Positions 18,182 to 28,388 are shown, counted from the first letter of the stretch. The stretch: 64,000 bases of DNA from Pantoea endophytica (GCF_002858935.1 NZ_PJRT01000033.1:310001-374000), one strand, 5' to 3'. Numbers and translations: made by a program. Notes: generated from the sequence alone by a model not told the origin.

Positions 18182-19669
18182 TTACTCAGAGAGATAACGT
18201 TGTTCAAGGTGCTGACGGAAATAGCGCGGATTCAGCGCTTCGCCGGTGGCATTGATCAGCAGCTGCTGCGTTGGGAAACGGCTGCCGTGCTGCCAGATGT
18301 TCTGCTGTAACCAGTCAAACACTGGCTGCAACTCACCTTGCTGGATCAGCGTCTCAACCTGCGGAATGGCACGCTTCACCGCCTGGAACAGCTGGGCTGC
18401 ATACATCGCACCCAAGGTGTAGGTTGGGAAATAGCCAAACGCACCGTCGGTCCAGTGAATATCCTGCATGCAGCCATCGCGATAATTACCGCGCGTATCA
18501 ATGCCCAACGATTGCTGCATCTTCTCGTCCCACAGCGCCGGGATATCTTCAACTTCAATCTCGCCTTCAATCAGCGCGCGCTCGATCTCGTAACGTAAAA
18601 TCACGTGCGCCGGATAACTCAGTTCATCAGCGTCGACACGAATAAAGCCCGGCTTCACGCGCTGCGCCTGACGGATAAAGTTGTTTAGCGCCAGCGCAGG
18701 CTGATCGCCCATCAGCGCCACCACCTGCGGATGGATATGTTGCAGGAAGGCTTCACTGCGCCCCAGCTGCATCTCCATAAACAGGCTTTGCGACTCATGA
18801 ATTGCGGTAGAACGCGCTTGCGCCACCGGCTGACCGCGCCACTGTTTTGGCAAATTCTGCTCGTAGCGCGCATGGCCGGTTTCATGGATCACGCCCATCA
18901 TGGCGCTGAGGAAGTCGTTCTCGTTGTAACGCGTGGTAATGCGCACATCTTCCGGCACGCCGCCGCAGAACGGATGCGCACTCACATCTAAACGGCCGTG
19001 ATTGAAATCGAAGCCCAGCGTTTTCATCACGCTCAGGCCGAGTTGTTTCTGCGATTCGATAGCGAACGGACCCACCGGCTGCGCGATCGGGGTTTGCTGC
19101 TGCTTCGCCACTGCCTTTTGGAGCAGGTCGGGCAGCCAGCTTTTCAGATCGCCAAAGGTTTGATCCAGCTGCGCGCTGGTCATGCCAGGCTCAAACACAT
19201 CCAGCAGCGCGTCGTAGCGCGATACGCCGAGTGCATCGGCACGCAGCTGCGCCTCTTCACGGCTCAGCTTCACCACTTCTTTCAGATTGGCGGAGAAACC
19301 TTGCCAGTCGTTCGCCGGACGCTGCTGACGCCAGGCGTGTTCACAGCGCGAACCGGCCAGCGACTTGGCTTCCACCAATGAGGCGGGCAGCAGCGTCGCT
19401 TGCTGCCAGGCGCGCTGCATCTCGCTCAGGTTAACCTGCTCGACATCATTCAATGATTCCTGCTGCGCGGCATCAAACAGCCCGCCGAGGCGTTTATCGG
19501 TCAGCACTTCGTGCATGAACACGCTCAGTTCGGCCATCGCTTCACCGCGCGCCTGGCTGCCGCCCGGCGGCATAGTGGTTTGCATATCGACACCGGCAAT
19601 GGCGCCTAAATGGCCAAAGCGGGAGAGACGCTGAAAAGTGCGGCTAAGTTCTTGATAAGCTGAAGTCAC
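18182..19669 (-). CDS. M32 family metallocarboxypeptidase
   Basis: 495 residues, the normal length for thermostable carboxypeptidase (Taq type). Zinc-dependent removal of C-terminal residues in the cytosol. Zinc site HETGH at residues 262-266 and the M32-specific HESQS at 291-295, whose Glu is the third ligand. The start is GTG at 19669; the AAGGAG ribosome site overlaps the TAA of rstB, and only 12 bp separate the two genes, so it is almost certainly the third gene of the rstA-rstB transcript. E. coli has no such gene at this place. Confidence 0.93.
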   Translation of the reverse strand: MTSAYQELSRTFQRLSRFGHLGAIAGVDMQTTMPPGGSQARGEAMAELSVFMHEVLTDKRLGGLFDAAQQESLNDVEQVNLSEMQRAWQQATLLPASLVEAKSLAGSRCEHAWRQQRPANDWQGFSANLKEVVKLSREEAQLRADALGVSRYDALLDVFEPGMTSAQLDQTFGDLKSWLPDLLQKAVAKQQQTPIAQPVGPFAIESQKQLGLSVMKTLGFDFNHGRLDVSAHPFCGGVPEDVRITTRYNENDFLSAMMGVIHETGHARYEQNLPKQWRGQPVAQARSTAIHESQSLFMEMQLGRSEAFLQHIHPQVVALMGDQPALALNNFIRQAQRVKPGFIRVDADELSYPAHVILRYEIERALIEGEIEVEDIPALWDEKMQQSLGIDTRGNYRDGCMQDIHWTDGAFGYFPTYTLGAMYAAQLFQAVKRAIPQVETLIQQGELQPVFDWLQQNIWQHGSRFPTQQLLINATGEALNPRYFRQHLEQRYLSE

Positions 19670-19681
19670 GTAAAAAGCTCC

Positions 19682-20992
19682 TTATGACGGTAAGCGTGGC
19701 GCAATGTCCCGCAAGGGTAGATCAACCGGCCAGCAAAAGCGAACGCTGGCGCCGCCAAGCGGGCTGCTCTCAATCGACACTTTTCCCTGCATGGCCAGCG
19801 CAATGGAGTGCACGATCGCCAGACCCAAACCACAACCGCCGGTGGCGCGATCGCGGCTCGGATCGAGGCGTACAAAAGGTTCGAACACGCGGGCGCGCTC
19901 TTCCTGTGGAATGCCCGGACCGTCGTCTTCCACCTGCAAACAGCCCAACGCGCCATCAAACCATAAGCTGACGCGCAGGCGCTGTTGCGCATAGCGCAGG
20001 GCGTTATTCACCAGATTATCCAGCACACGCTCCATCAGGCGCGTATCAGCGCTGCCGACGTTCTCCAGCTGCGGGATATCCAGCGAAATCTGCGTCTGCG
20101 GATTCATGGTTTGCACGTCTTCAATATGTACACGCAGCCATTGCGCCAGATCGAAGGATTGCAGATGAAGATCAACGCGCGGACGATCGAGGCGCGCATA
20201 CGTCAGCAACTCCTCAATCAAACTCTCCAGCTGGCCCACATCGCGGTTCAGCGCGGCGGATTCCGTGGCGGTGAGGTTATCGCTCATCTCCAGCCGGTAG
20301 CGCAGTCGCACCAGCGGCGTACGCAACTCGTGCGCGATGCCGTCAATCAGCTGTTTCTTACTGGCAACCAGCGTGTTGATGTTCTCCGCCATCTGATTAA
20401 ACGCTACGCCAAGACTGTGCAGGCTGGAGGTGCTTTCAAAATGGGTGCGCACGTCGAGTTCGCCACGGCCAAAACGCTGCGCGGCTTTCTCTAGCCGCTG
20501 CATCTCTTGCCAATGCGGACGCAGCCAGATAAACACCGGCAGCGCCAGCGACATCCCGATAAATGCCAGCAGCGCGATATCCAGAATGCGCATCTGATGC
20601 AGATAGAAAAGATACGGAATCGGGCCAACGGAAAGCACATAGTGGCTGCGCGGAATATGCTGTAAGAAGGTGTACTGATCGTCAATCGCCACGATTTCCC
20701 CGGCGCGCAGGCGCTTCATGTCTGCATCACCCAGCTGATATTTGCTCATCGGTTCAATATTCAGATCAAACGACAGGTCAAGATCGAGGCTGCGAATGGT
20801 TTTGCTCCAGTCGCGCGGTGGGATCTCGCGCAGTTCGCTGCGCATCAAAAAAAGCGAGCTGGCCATCAAGTCGTTCATCGACTGGCGCCCGGCGCGTTCG
20901 GCGGTGAATTTGTACACCAGCCCCACCAGCAGCGTCATCACCAGAAAACAGACGAACAGCAGCAAATAGAACTGAATAAAGAGCTTTCTCAT
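19682..20992 (-). CDS. rstB: sensor histidine kinase RstB
   Basis: 436 residues. Membrane helices at about 7-29 and 137-158 enclose a periplasmic sensor domain of about 105 residues; HAMP follows (RPHWQEMQRLEKAAQRFGRGEL), then the H box IDGIAHELRTPLVRL with His221, the N box NNALRYA and the G1 box DDGPGIP. RstB responds in the PhoP-linked acid/magnesium network and phosphorylates RstA. Starts four bases inside the end of rstA (ATGA). Confidence 0.95.
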   Translation of the reverse strand: MRKLFIQFYLLLFVCFLVMTLLVGLVYKFTAERAGRQSMNDLMASSLFLMRSELREIPPRDWSKTIRSLDLDLSFDLNIEPMSKYQLGDADMKRLRAGEIVAIDDQYTFLQHIPRSHYVLSVGPIPYLFYLHQMRILDIALLAFIGMSLALPVFIWLRPHWQEMQRLEKAAQRFGRGELDVRTHFESTSSLHSLGVAFNQMAENINTLVASKKQLIDGIAHELRTPLVRLRYRLEMSDNLTATESAALNRDVGQLESLIEELLTYARLDRPRVDLHLQSFDLAQWLRVHIEDVQTMNPQTQISLDIPQLENVGSADTRLMERVLDNLVNNALRYAQQRLRVSLWFDGALGCLQVEDDGPGIPQEERARVFEPFVRLDPSRDRATGGCGLGLAIVHSIALAMQGKVSIESSPLGGASVRFCWPVDLPLRDIAPRLPS

Positions 20993-21714
20993 GCGGAACG
21001 GGTATCCCAGGCCTGCGGCGCGAACAGATAGCCTTTGTTACGGATGGTTTTGATGCGGAATGGCTCGGTGGCGCTGTCGTAGAGTTTTTTGCGTAAGCGA
21101 GAAATCGCCACGTCGATGCTGCGATCCATGCCATCGTAGGTCACGCCGCGCAGGGTTTTCAGCAGCGCATCGCGATTGAGGATCTGTCCGGCGTGATTCG
21201 CCAGTTCCCACAGCAGATCGAAATCGGCGGTGGATAGCACAATATTCTCCTCAAACAGCGTCACCTGGCGATTGAGCGAGTCGATGGTCAGGGAACCAAA
21301 ACGCAGCACGCGTTGTGAGCTTTGTAGGGCGGGCGTCACTTCCGGCTGACCGGCATGCGCCTGACGCAGATGCAAACGCAGGCGCGCCAGCAACACCGCC
21401 GGCGGCGTGGTTTTGAGGATGTAATCGTTAGCGCCCATCTCCAGCGACAGAATGTGGTTCATGTCGCTATCGAGCGAGGTGAGCAGCACAATCGGACCTT
21501 GCCAGCTGGCACGTAGATCGCGGCACAGTGTCATGCCATCTTTGCCGGGTAACATGATATCCAGCATCACTAAATCGGGATCGTGCAGGGCGATGGTGGC
21601 TTCGGCGCGGTCACCGCGCGTTTCAACAATAACTTCAATATCGTGGCGGCCAAGATAAGCGGCGATCAGTTCGCCTACTTCTGGCTCATCTTCCACATAG
21701 ACGATTTTGTTCAT
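20989..21714 (-). CDS. rstA: response regulator RstA
   Basis: 241 residues: receiver domain with acidic pocket ED (residues 8-10) and phospho-acceptor Asp52 in MLDIMLPGKDG, then an OmpR-type winged helix (SRLRKKLYDSATEPFRIKTIRNKGYLF). DNA-binding regulator of asr and other acid genes. First gene of rstA-rstB-carboxypeptidase; divergent from an unknown gene. No clear PhoP box was found in its short upstream region. Confidence 0.96.
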   Translation of the reverse strand: MNKIVYVEDEPEVGELIAAYLGRHDIEVIVETRGDRAEATIALHDPDLVMLDIMLPGKDGMTLCRDLRASWQGPIVLLTSLDSDMNHILSLEMGANDYILKTTPPAVLLARLRLHLRQAHAGQPEVTPALQSSQRVLRFGSLTIDSLNRQVTLFEENIVLSTADFDLLWELANHAGQILNRDALLKTLRGVTYDGMDRSIDVAISRLRKKLYDSATEPFRIKTIRNKGYLFAPQAWDTRSA

Positions 21715-21890
21715 AATTCACTGTGACGGATGAGAATCTCAGCAGCATAGCTTTTCCTGGTCCTGAGCTCTACGCTATCGCACGAAATATCCCTGCGTGA
21801 CTGGTATGTATACCGTGAAATGTGCCATCATTAGCGGCGCGTTGTCGCGCAAGGTTCGGAACCGTAACGAAAAACAGGAGGAGCGCGAGA

Positions 21891-22304
21891 GTGTCTGATA
21901 AAGAGCTGGCTTCAGCCGGATACAGTGATCGCATCTGCTTCAATTACAGTGATTTTCTCTCCGCTTCCTGCAAAAAACGCTGGAGTTTTGTCGATGCCAT
22001 TTATGGCGTGATGCCTATTTTTGGCATGGTGACGCGTAAATCGGCGCACAATCTTCAGGCCAGCGACGACCATCTGAAAGAATTAGCATTACAAATCATT
22101 TCAACACAGGTGAGCGACGAGATTAATATCGCGCGTTTGATCACCCTGGCCGAACAACAACACATCAGCCGCTTTGATATTCAGCTGCCGTATCCGCTGT
22201 CAGCGGAGCAGCTTGACGCTATTCATCAGGAATACCGTAAGCCGCTCAATCTGACACAGCAGGATGACCTGCTGTGCGTTTCCATTCCCGTCCAGCCGCA
22301 CTAA
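21891..22304 (+). CDS. hypothetical protein, 137 aa
   Basis: I do not recognise this protein. The GTG at 21891 is preceded by a very strong AGGAGGAG ribosome site, which fixes the start; an upstream in-frame ATG at 21822 has none. It begins MSDKELASAGYSDRICFNYSDF, has a weakly hydrophobic stretch (VDAIYGVMPIFGMV, about residues 34-47), then a soluble part rich in Gln and Leu that looks like a short alpha/beta regulator or adaptor (HLKELALQIISTQVSDE). It is divergent from rstA and runs four bases into the end of ydgI on the other strand. Confidence 0.7.
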   Translation: MSDKELASAGYSDRICFNYSDFLSASCKKRWSFVDAIYGVMPIFGMVTRKSAHNLQASDDHLKELALQIISTQVSDEINIARLITLAEQQHISRFDIQLPYPLSAEQLDAIHQEYRKPLNLTQQDDLLCVSIPVQPH

Positions 22305-23701
22305 TTCGTTAGCTGCCACAACGCGGGCAGTGACGCCGCAATCAACAACACAATCGCGATACGCTCCAGCTGTGACAACATTTTGTCGCCACGGCCGCCG
22401 CGTCGTGCGTACAGAAACAGCAGCAATCCGGGCGCATAGAGCACGACTGAAAGCAGCAAATGCAAAGGACCCGATGCATACAGCAGCCAAACGCCATACG
22501 CGCTGGCACCGACGCCGGTAAACATCGCCCAGGGTTTGTTCTGCCCGCGCACCACCTTAATCAGATACAGACCCACCAGCAGATAGGGCACCAAAATCAT
22601 TTCTGAAGCGATGGTCAGCAGCGTGTTGTAATCCGCACCGGTTAAGGCGATCAAAATCAGGCAAACCTGTACGCTGCCGTTGGTCAGCCATAACGACGCC
22701 GAAGGGGAGTTGTGGCGGTTCTGACGCGCGATGCTGCGCGGGAAGGCACCTTGTTGTGCGGCGAGGAACGGCACTTCAGCGGCCATAATCGTCCAGCTCA
22801 GATAAGCGCCGCACACCGAAACAATCAATCCGACCGCAATCACCGCATCGCCCCAATGACCGAGCAAATGCTTCATCAAACCCGCCATAGAAGGATTGCG
22901 CATCTGCGCCAGCTCGGCACGCGGAATCACGCCTAACGACAGCAGCGTAACCAGCAAGTAGACCAGTAGCGCGGCCAGCACCGCCATCAGCGTGGCGCGT
23001 CCGACATCCTGTTTATTACGCGCACGCGCAGAAACCACCACCGCGCCTTCCACTCCAATAAATACCCACAAGGTGATCAGCATGGTTTGCTTCACCTGCT
23101 GCCACAGCGGCTGACCGAGTTCCACGCCGCTGAAATCAAAGCGGAAGCGATCGTAGTTGAATGCCAGCAGCGCCAGCACCACAAACAGCAACAGCGGCAC
23201 CAGTTTTCCCAGGGTCGCCAGCACATTAATGCTGGCCGCAGTTTGCACGCCGCGCAGCACCAGACAATGCACCAGCCACAGCAGCACCGACGCGCCGAGC
23301 ATCGCCTGCCACGTATTGCCATCACCAAACACCACGCGATCCGGCGTGTCGGTAAAGAAACTCAGCGCCGAGAAGACAATCACCAGATAAGAGACGTTGG
23401 CAATGACCGCACACAGCCAATATCCCCACGCCGAGCAGAAGCCCATCAGCTCGCCAAATCCGGCGCGCGCATAGGTAAAGATGCCGCCATCCAACTCTGG
23501 TTTCAGCCGCGTCAGCAACAGCATGGCGAGCGACAGGAAGATGATGCCAACGCCGGTGATGAGCCAGCCGATCAGCAGCGCCGCCGGGCCGGCAACCGCT
23601 GCCATATTTTGCGGCAGGCTGAACACGCCAGCGCCCAGCATAGAGCTGAGTACCAACGCGGTGAGCGCACTAAGACCTAATTTTTTATCCAAAACGCCCA
23701 T
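22301..23701 (-). CDS. ydgI: basic amino acid antiporter YdgI (APC family, ArcD-like)
   Basis: 466 residues and 12 predicted membrane helices. The N-terminus KLGLSALTALVLSSMLGAGVFSLPQNM has the GAG(V/I)F substrate-loop of APC exchangers and matches the arginine/ornithine antiporter group to which E. coli YdgI belongs. Exchange of arginine and ornithine is the likely activity; no arginine deiminase genes are in the window. Position between rstA and ydgH agrees with the E. coli region. Confidence 0.88.
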   Translation of the reverse strand: MGVLDKKLGLSALTALVLSSMLGAGVFSLPQNMAAVAGPAALLIGWLITGVGIIFLSLAMLLLTRLKPELDGGIFTYARAGFGELMGFCSAWGYWLCAVIANVSYLVIVFSALSFFTDTPDRVVFGDGNTWQAMLGASVLLWLVHCLVLRGVQTAASINVLATLGKLVPLLLFVVLALLAFNYDRFRFDFSGVELGQPLWQQVKQTMLITLWVFIGVEGAVVVSARARNKQDVGRATLMAVLAALLVYLLVTLLSLGVIPRAELAQMRNPSMAGLMKHLLGHWGDAVIAVGLIVSVCGAYLSWTIMAAEVPFLAAQQGAFPRSIARQNRHNSPSASLWLTNGSVQVCLILIALTGADYNTLLTIASEMILVPYLLVGLYLIKVVRGQNKPWAMFTGVGASAYGVWLLYASGPLHLLLSVVLYAPGLLLFLYARRGGRGDKMLSQLERIAIVLLIAASLPALWQLTN

Positions 23702-23882
23702 CCTAAACAGCAGAGTATGCTGGGTGGTGACGATTCCGCTGGAGTGTCGCGTGGCAATGAGCCAACTTTGAAACGGAATCCCCTAAAAACAGGCGGCAGA
23801 TTTTACGGAGTGCAAACGGGGAAGGCAATGCAAGACTATGCAAATCTGCGCACAGATTATGCAGTTAGTATCAAGGAGATTT

Positions 23883-23908
23883 TGAAAAGGGCGACGGACG
23901 CCGCCCTT
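23883..23908 (-). terminator. terminator of ydgH
   Basis: Seven-pair hairpin (AAGGGCG 23887-23893, CGCCCTT 23902-23908) with TTTTCAAAAT after it on the minus strand, directly behind the ydgH stop. Confidence 0.75.
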
Positions 23909-23916
23909 AATCGCTA

Positions 23917-24873
23917 TTACTTGAACAGATCGGCGGTGACGGTCAGGTTGCCGCCGCTCTGGTTCTGCCATTGACGCGTGATGTGGTAGTACTTAGCGCC
24001 TTTTTCCACTGCGCGTTTGCCAACCGCTTCCGAGATTTCGGTTGGGGTACCGAAGTGATCGGAGAAGGTGATGGTGTCAAACGGCTGCATCTGCGCAGCA
24101 GTAATCGCATTCACTTCCTGCACGCTACGGCCATCGGCAGTTTTCACCGTGTAACGTTGGCCGGTTGAGCTTTGCGTTTCGAAGAAACGACCAACGTTGC
24201 GGCTTGGGGTATCCGAAGAGGCCACGCCAGGAATGGCCACTTTAGTGGCGGCGGTGCCACCTGCGGCCAATGCTGCTTTACCGGCTTCAGAATCTGCTGG
24301 GATTGAATCAGAGGTGTTCTGTACTTTACGTTCTGGCGCATCAGCCTTGTAAACATACGCGGTCACGTACTGGTTGCCGCCGTTATTAGCATCAACCTGA
24401 CGCACGATAAAGAACGATGCCGCACCTTTATTTTTGGCTGCCTTGGCAATCGCTTCATTAACATCTGGCTGGCTGGAGAAAAAGCCATTTACCGACACGG
24501 TGTCATACGGCTCAAGGCGATAGGCTTCTGCTTTCGGCAGCTCTTTCACGCCTGAGAAGGTGCGATATTTAGTGGAGTCATCCGCTTTTGGTGCGTTAGC
24601 TTTATACAAATCAGCCGTTACGCGCCAGTTACCGCCGTTGCCGTTGCTATCATTAATACCCTGAACATAGAAAGAGTCAGCGCCTTTGGCATCGGCTTGT
24701 TTGGAGATGGCATCAGTTGCATCGCCAATCGCATTGAAACGGCCGCTGATATTAATACGTTCGAATGGTTTCAACGCGGCCGCTTGCTCTGGCGTTAACT
24801 CTTTAGCAGCAAACGCATTCGCTGCCAGCAGTGATAACAAGGTTGACGCCAGAATGGTGTTCTTCAGCTTCAT
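23917..24873 (-). CDS. ydgH: YdgH, three-domain DUF1471 (YhcN/BhsA-type) periplasmic protein
   Basis: 318 residues: signal peptide (MKLKNTILASTLLSLLAANAFA), then three DUF1471 modules of about 60-70 residues, each opening with a phenylalanine-rich strand (LKPFERINISGRF, LEPYDTVSVNGFF, MQPFDTITFSDHF) and closing with xxYVTAYVYKA- or LTVTADLFK-like strands. A linker of about 60 residues separates modules 2 and 3. E. coli YdgH (SssB-related family) has the same plan. Divergent from pntA. Function poorly known; envelope stress is the family theme. Confidence 0.92.
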   Translation of the reverse strand: MKLKNTILASTLLSLLAANAFAAKELTPEQAAALKPFERINISGRFNAIGDATDAISKQADAKGADSFYVQGINDSNGNGGNWRVTADLYKANAPKADDSTKYRTFSGVKELPKAEAYRLEPYDTVSVNGFFSSQPDVNEAIAKAAKNKGAASFFIVRQVDANNGGNQYVTAYVYKADAPERKVQNTSDSIPADSEAGKAALAAGGTAATKVAIPGVASSDTPSRNVGRFFETQSSTGQRYTVKTADGRSVQEVNAITAAQMQPFDTITFSDHFGTPTEISEAVGKRAVEKGAKYYHITRQWQNQSGGNLTVTADLFK

Positions 24874-25412
24874 AAAAATGATCCTTCGCCTTACGCAAAA
24901 TGAGTACGAAAACGTGCTGGACTCTTGATGTATAACAGATTAGCCGTTGATTATTGCATGTAATAATCGGCCTGTCTCAGCCAATTTAAGCGCATAACAT
25001 TGACAATCTCTGCCGTTTATTCATCGACCTGTCATTGACTTCTGTTACGGCTCTTTTTTGCACAGATAACCACTTATTCTGGTAACACTTAGTGCCATAA
25101 TAGTTAACGCATTGTTAATTAAAGGTTTTTAAAAACACTTAATTCGACATGACACGATTTTGCGCAGCAGAATATTTTTTAATAAACACCAAATGCAGTG
25201 GCAAAACATGGCATTCAATCTTTGGGTCTGAATATTTGTGTGAATGTCATAAGTGGGCGTTATCGCTGTGGATCACTCTTCATATTTTCAGTAGGTTATA
25301 AAGACTTTGTTACATTGTGCATTTTGCTCATAAAAAGCTGAAACACTGTTTCGGCTTTTGAGCTTTTTGCCACTTACAGAACCTCATCCTTTAATTGTTG
25401 AAAGGAAACAGT
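24874..25412. promoter_or_regulatory. 539-bp divergent regulatory gap between ydgH and pntA
   Basis: AT-rich, with no open frame that looks like a gene. The ydgH promoter should lie at its left end and the pntAB promoter further right. Many A/T runs (for example around 25110-25190) suggest nucleoid-protein binding. A terminator-like hairpin sits about 54 bases before the pntA start and is listed separately. It is unusually long for this gene pair. Confidence 0.6.
25333..25363 (+). terminator. terminator-like hairpin in the pntA leader
   Basis: Twelve-pair stem with a 3-nt loop (arms AAAAGCTGAAAC 25333-25344 and GTTTCGGCTTTT 25348-25359, one G-U pair), the 3' arm itself ending in four T, then GAGCTTTTT. 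No gene on the plus strand ends upstream, so it would act on transcripts heading into pntA or on a small RNA from this gap. Confidence 0.6.
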
Positions 25413-26942
25413 ATGTTAATTGGGATACCCAAAGAACGGTTAGCCAACGAGTCGCGCGTGGCCGCCACGCCAAAGACCGTTGAGCAACTGATCAAGCTGG
25501 GATTTAGCGTCACCGTTGAACAGAGCGCAGGACTTCGCGCCAGCTTTGATGATGAAAGCTTTATCGCCGTCGGCGCCACAATTACTAACACTCATGATGT
25601 GTGGCAATCGGACATCGTTTTGAAAGTGAATGCGCCGGACGATCAGGAGATTGAACTGACGCGCGCCGGTAGCACGCTGGTGAGCTTTATCTGGCCTGCG
25701 CAGAATCCCGCGCTGTTAGAAAAGCTGGCAGCACGCAACGTCACCGTGATGGCGATGGATTCGGTGCCGCGTATTTCTCGTGCGCAGGCGCTGGATGCGT
25801 TGAGCTCAATGGCGAACATCGCGGGTTATCGCGCCATCGTTGAAGCCGCTCATGAATTCGGCCGCTTCTTCACCGGCCAAATCACCGCTGCCGGTAAAGT
25901 GCCGCCAGCCAAAGTGATGGTGATCGGTGCGGGCGTCGCGGGATTAGCGGCCATCGGCGCGGCAGGCAGTTTAGGTGCCATCGTGCGTGCTTTCGATACG
26001 CGTCCGGAAGTGAAAGAGCAGGTGCAGAGTATGGGCGCCGAGTTCCTTGAGCTGGACTTTGAAGAGGAAGCGGGCAGCGGCGATGGTTATGCCAAAGTGA
26101 TGTCTGAAGCCTTTATCAAGGCAGAGATGGAGCTGTTTGCCGCGCAGGCGAAAGAAGTCGACATTATCGTCACCACCGCGTTGATTCCTGGCCGTCCGGC
26201 CCCGAAGCTGATTACTGCCGAGATGGTTGCCAGCATGAAACCAGGCAGCGTAATCGTCGATCTGGCTGCGCAAACTGGCGGTAACTGCGAATTGACGGTG
26301 GCCGATCAGGTGACCTTAACCCCTAACGGCGTGAAGATTATTGGTTACACCGATTTGCCAAGCCGCCTGCCAACCCAATCCTCACAGCTTTACGGCACCA
26401 ACCTGGTCAACCTGCTGAAACTGCTGTGCAAAGAGAAAAACGGCGAAATTACCGTGGATTTCGACGACGTGGTGGTGCGCGGGGTGACGGTGATTCGTGA
26501 TGGCGAAGTGACATGGCCAGCGCCGCCGATTCAGGTTTCCGCCGCGCCGAAAGCGCAACCCGCCGCACAGCCGCTGCCGAAGGCCGAAGCCAAACCGGTT
26601 TCACCATGGCGCAAGTATCTGCTGCTGGCGCTGGCGGTGGTGCTGTTTGCCTGCCTGGCCAACGTCGCGCCGCCGGACTTCCTGTCACACTTCACCGTGT
26701 TCGCGCTCTCTTGCGTGGTCGGCTATTACGTAGTGTGGAACGTGAGTCACGCATTGCACACGCCTTTGATGGCCGTCACCAACGCCATTTCCGGCATTAT
26801 TGTGGTGGGTGCGGTGCTGCAGATGGGCCACGGCGGTTGGGTCACGATTTTGTCGTTTATCGCCGTACTGATCGCCAGCATCAATATCTTCGGTGGTTTC
26901 ACCGTCACCCAGCGCATGCTGAAAATGTTTCGTAAGAATTAA
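25413..26942 (+). CDS. pntA: proton-translocating NAD(P) transhydrogenase, alpha subunit
   Basis: 509 residues. Domain I (about 1-380) binds NAD(H): [20 protein letters not shown], the nucleotide loop [18 protein letters not shown] near residues 170-190, the [20 protein letters not shown] segment and [19 protein letters not shown]. The C-terminal part has four membrane helices. With PntB it uses the proton gradient to make NADPH from NADH. The frame extends six codons upstream, but the ATG at 25413 with AAAGGAAAC fits the family. 11 bp before pntB. Confidence 0.97.
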   Translation: MLIGIPKERLANESRVAATPKTVEQLIKLGFSVTVEQSAGLRASFDDESFIAVGATITNTHDVWQSDIVLKVNAPDDQEIELTRAGSTLVSFIWPAQNPALLEKLAARNVTVMAMDSVPRISRAQALDALSSMANIAGYRAIVEAAHEFGRFFTGQITAAGKVPPAKVMVIGAGVAGLAAIGAAGSLGAIVRAFDTRPEVKEQVQSMGAEFLELDFEEEAGSGDGYAKVMSEAFIKAEMELFAAQAKEVDIIVTTALIPGRPAPKLITAEMVASMKPGSVIVDLAAQTGGNCELTVADQVTLTPNGVKIIGYTDLPSRLPTQSSQLYGTNLVNLLKLLCKEKNGEITVDFDDVVVRGVTVIRDGEVTWPAPPIQVSAAPKAQPAAQPLPKAEAKPVSPWRKYLLLALAVVLFACLANVAPPDFLSHFTVFALSCVVGYYVVWNVSHALHTPLMAVTNAISGIIVVGAVLQMGHGGWVTILSFIAVLIASINIFGGFTVTQRMLKMFRKN

Positions 26943-26953
26943 GGGGTAGCAAC

Positions 26954-28342
26954 ATGTCTGGCGGATTAGTTACTGCAGCATATATTGTTGCCGCGATTCT
27001 GTTTATTTGCAGCCTTGCCGGTCTCTCGAAACACGAGACCTCAAAGCAGGGTAATATTTTTGGTATGAGCGGCATGGCGATTGCGCTGCTCGCCACCATT
27101 TTTGGCCCGAACACCGGGAACGTTGCCTGGATTCTGCTGGCGATGGTGATCGGCGGTGCGATTGGTTTGCGTCTGGCGAAAAAAGTCGAAATGACCGAAA
27201 TGCCGGAACTGGTTGCCATTCTGCACAGCTTCGTGGGTTTGGCGGCGGTGTTAGTGGGCTTCAACAGCTACATCGATCACGCGCCGGGCCTCGCGCCGGT
27301 GATGGAAAATATCCATCTGACCGAAGTGTTCCTCGGCATTTTCATCGGTGCGGTGACCTTTACCGGTTCACTGGTGGCGTTTGGCAAACTGCGCGGCAAG
27401 ATCTCCTCATCAGCGCTGATGCTGCCACATCGTCATAAAATGAACCTCGCGGCGTTGGTGGTCTCTTTCCTGCTGATGCTGTGGTTCGTACAAACTGATA
27501 GCACCGGTGCGCAGGTGTTTGCGCTGCTGCTGATGACCGTCATTGCGCTGGTGTTTGGCTGGCATCTGGTGGCGTCAATTGGCGGCGCGGATATGCCGGT
27601 TGTGGTCTCGATGCTGAACTCTTACTCCGGTTGGGCGGCGGCGGCGGCAGGCTTCATGCTGAGCAATGATTTGCTGATCGTTACCGGTGCGCTGGTCGGT
27701 TCCTCGGGTGCCATCCTCTCTTACATCATGTGTAAAGCGATGAACCGCTCCTTTATTAGCGTGATCGCCGGTGGTTTTGGTACCGACGTAAGCGTAGGCG
27801 GCGAAAGCGATGAAGTGGGCGAGCACCGTGAAATTACGGCGGAAGAGACGGCAGAAATGCTGAAAGCCTCTTCTTCTGTAGTGATCACGCCGGGTTATGG
27901 CATGGCGGTGGCGCAGGCGCAGTATCCGGTTGCGGAGATTACCGAAAAGCTGCGCGCGCGCGGTATCAAAGTTCGCTTTGGTATTCACCCGGTTGCCGGT
28001 CGTTTGCCGGGTCACATGAACGTACTGCTGGCGGAAGCGAAAGTGCCATACGATGTGGTGCTGGAAATGGACGAGATTAACGATGACTTCAGCGATACCG
28101 ATACCGTTTTGGTGATCGGCGCGAATGACACCGTTAACCCAGCCGCACTGGAAGATCCGCGCAGTCCAATCGCTGGCATGCCGGTGCTGGAAGTGTGGAA
28201 AGCGCAGAACGTGATTGTGTTTAAACGCTCGATGAGCACCGGATATGCGGGTGTCCAGAATCCGCTGTTCTTTAAAGACAATACGCAGATGCTGTTTGGC
28301 GATGCAAAAGCGAGCGTGGAAGGCATTCTGCGCGCGCTGTAA
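26954..28342 (+). CDS. pntB: proton-translocating NAD(P) transhydrogenase, beta subunit
   Basis: 462 residues, the normal length. Nine membrane helices (domain II) followed by the NADP(H)-binding domain III with [33 protein letters not shown] and [10 protein letters not shown]. Cotranscribed with pntA. Its stop codon is used twice: the A run that follows is also the T tract of a terminator on the opposite strand. Confidence 0.97.
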   Translation: MSGGLVTAAYIVAAILFICSLAGLSKHETSKQGNIFGMSGMAIALLATIFGPNTGNVAWILLAMVIGGAIGLRLAKKVEMTEMPELVAILHSFVGLAAVLVGFNSYIDHAPGLAPVMENIHLTEVFLGIFIGAVTFTGSLVAFGKLRGKISSSALMLPHRHKMNLAALVVSFLLMLWFVQTDSTGAQVFALLLMTVIALVFGWHLVASIGGADMPVVVSMLNSYSGWAAAAAGFMLSNDLLIVTGALVGSSGAILSYIMCKAMNRSFISVIAGGFGTDVSVGGESDEVGEHREITAEETAEMLKASSSVVITPGYGMAVAQAQYPVAEITEKLRARGIKVRFGIHPVAGRLPGHMNVLLAEAKVPYDVVLEMDEINDDFSDTDTVLVIGANDTVNPAALEDPRSPIAGMPVLEVWKAQNVIVFKRSMSTGYAGVQNPLFFKDNTQMLFGDAKASVEGILRAL

Positions 28343-28375
28343 AAAAGCAGGGCGGTGATGTGATTCACCGCCCTG
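28341..28375 (-). terminator. terminator for uspE (minus strand)
   Basis: Eleven-pair hairpin (28348-28358 with 28365-28375, loop of six) followed on the minus strand by GCTTTTTT, which overlaps the pntB stop codon. Confidence 0.8.
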
Positions 28376-28388
28376 AGTAGAAATAAGT

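Noticed and set aside
22618..22636. Ter-like sequence (AGCGTGTTGTAATCCG) in ydgI
   Set aside because: Shares the TGTTGTAA core with the Tus-binding consensus but differs at the fourth base and at the last three; it is inside a conserved coding region and no tus gene is present.
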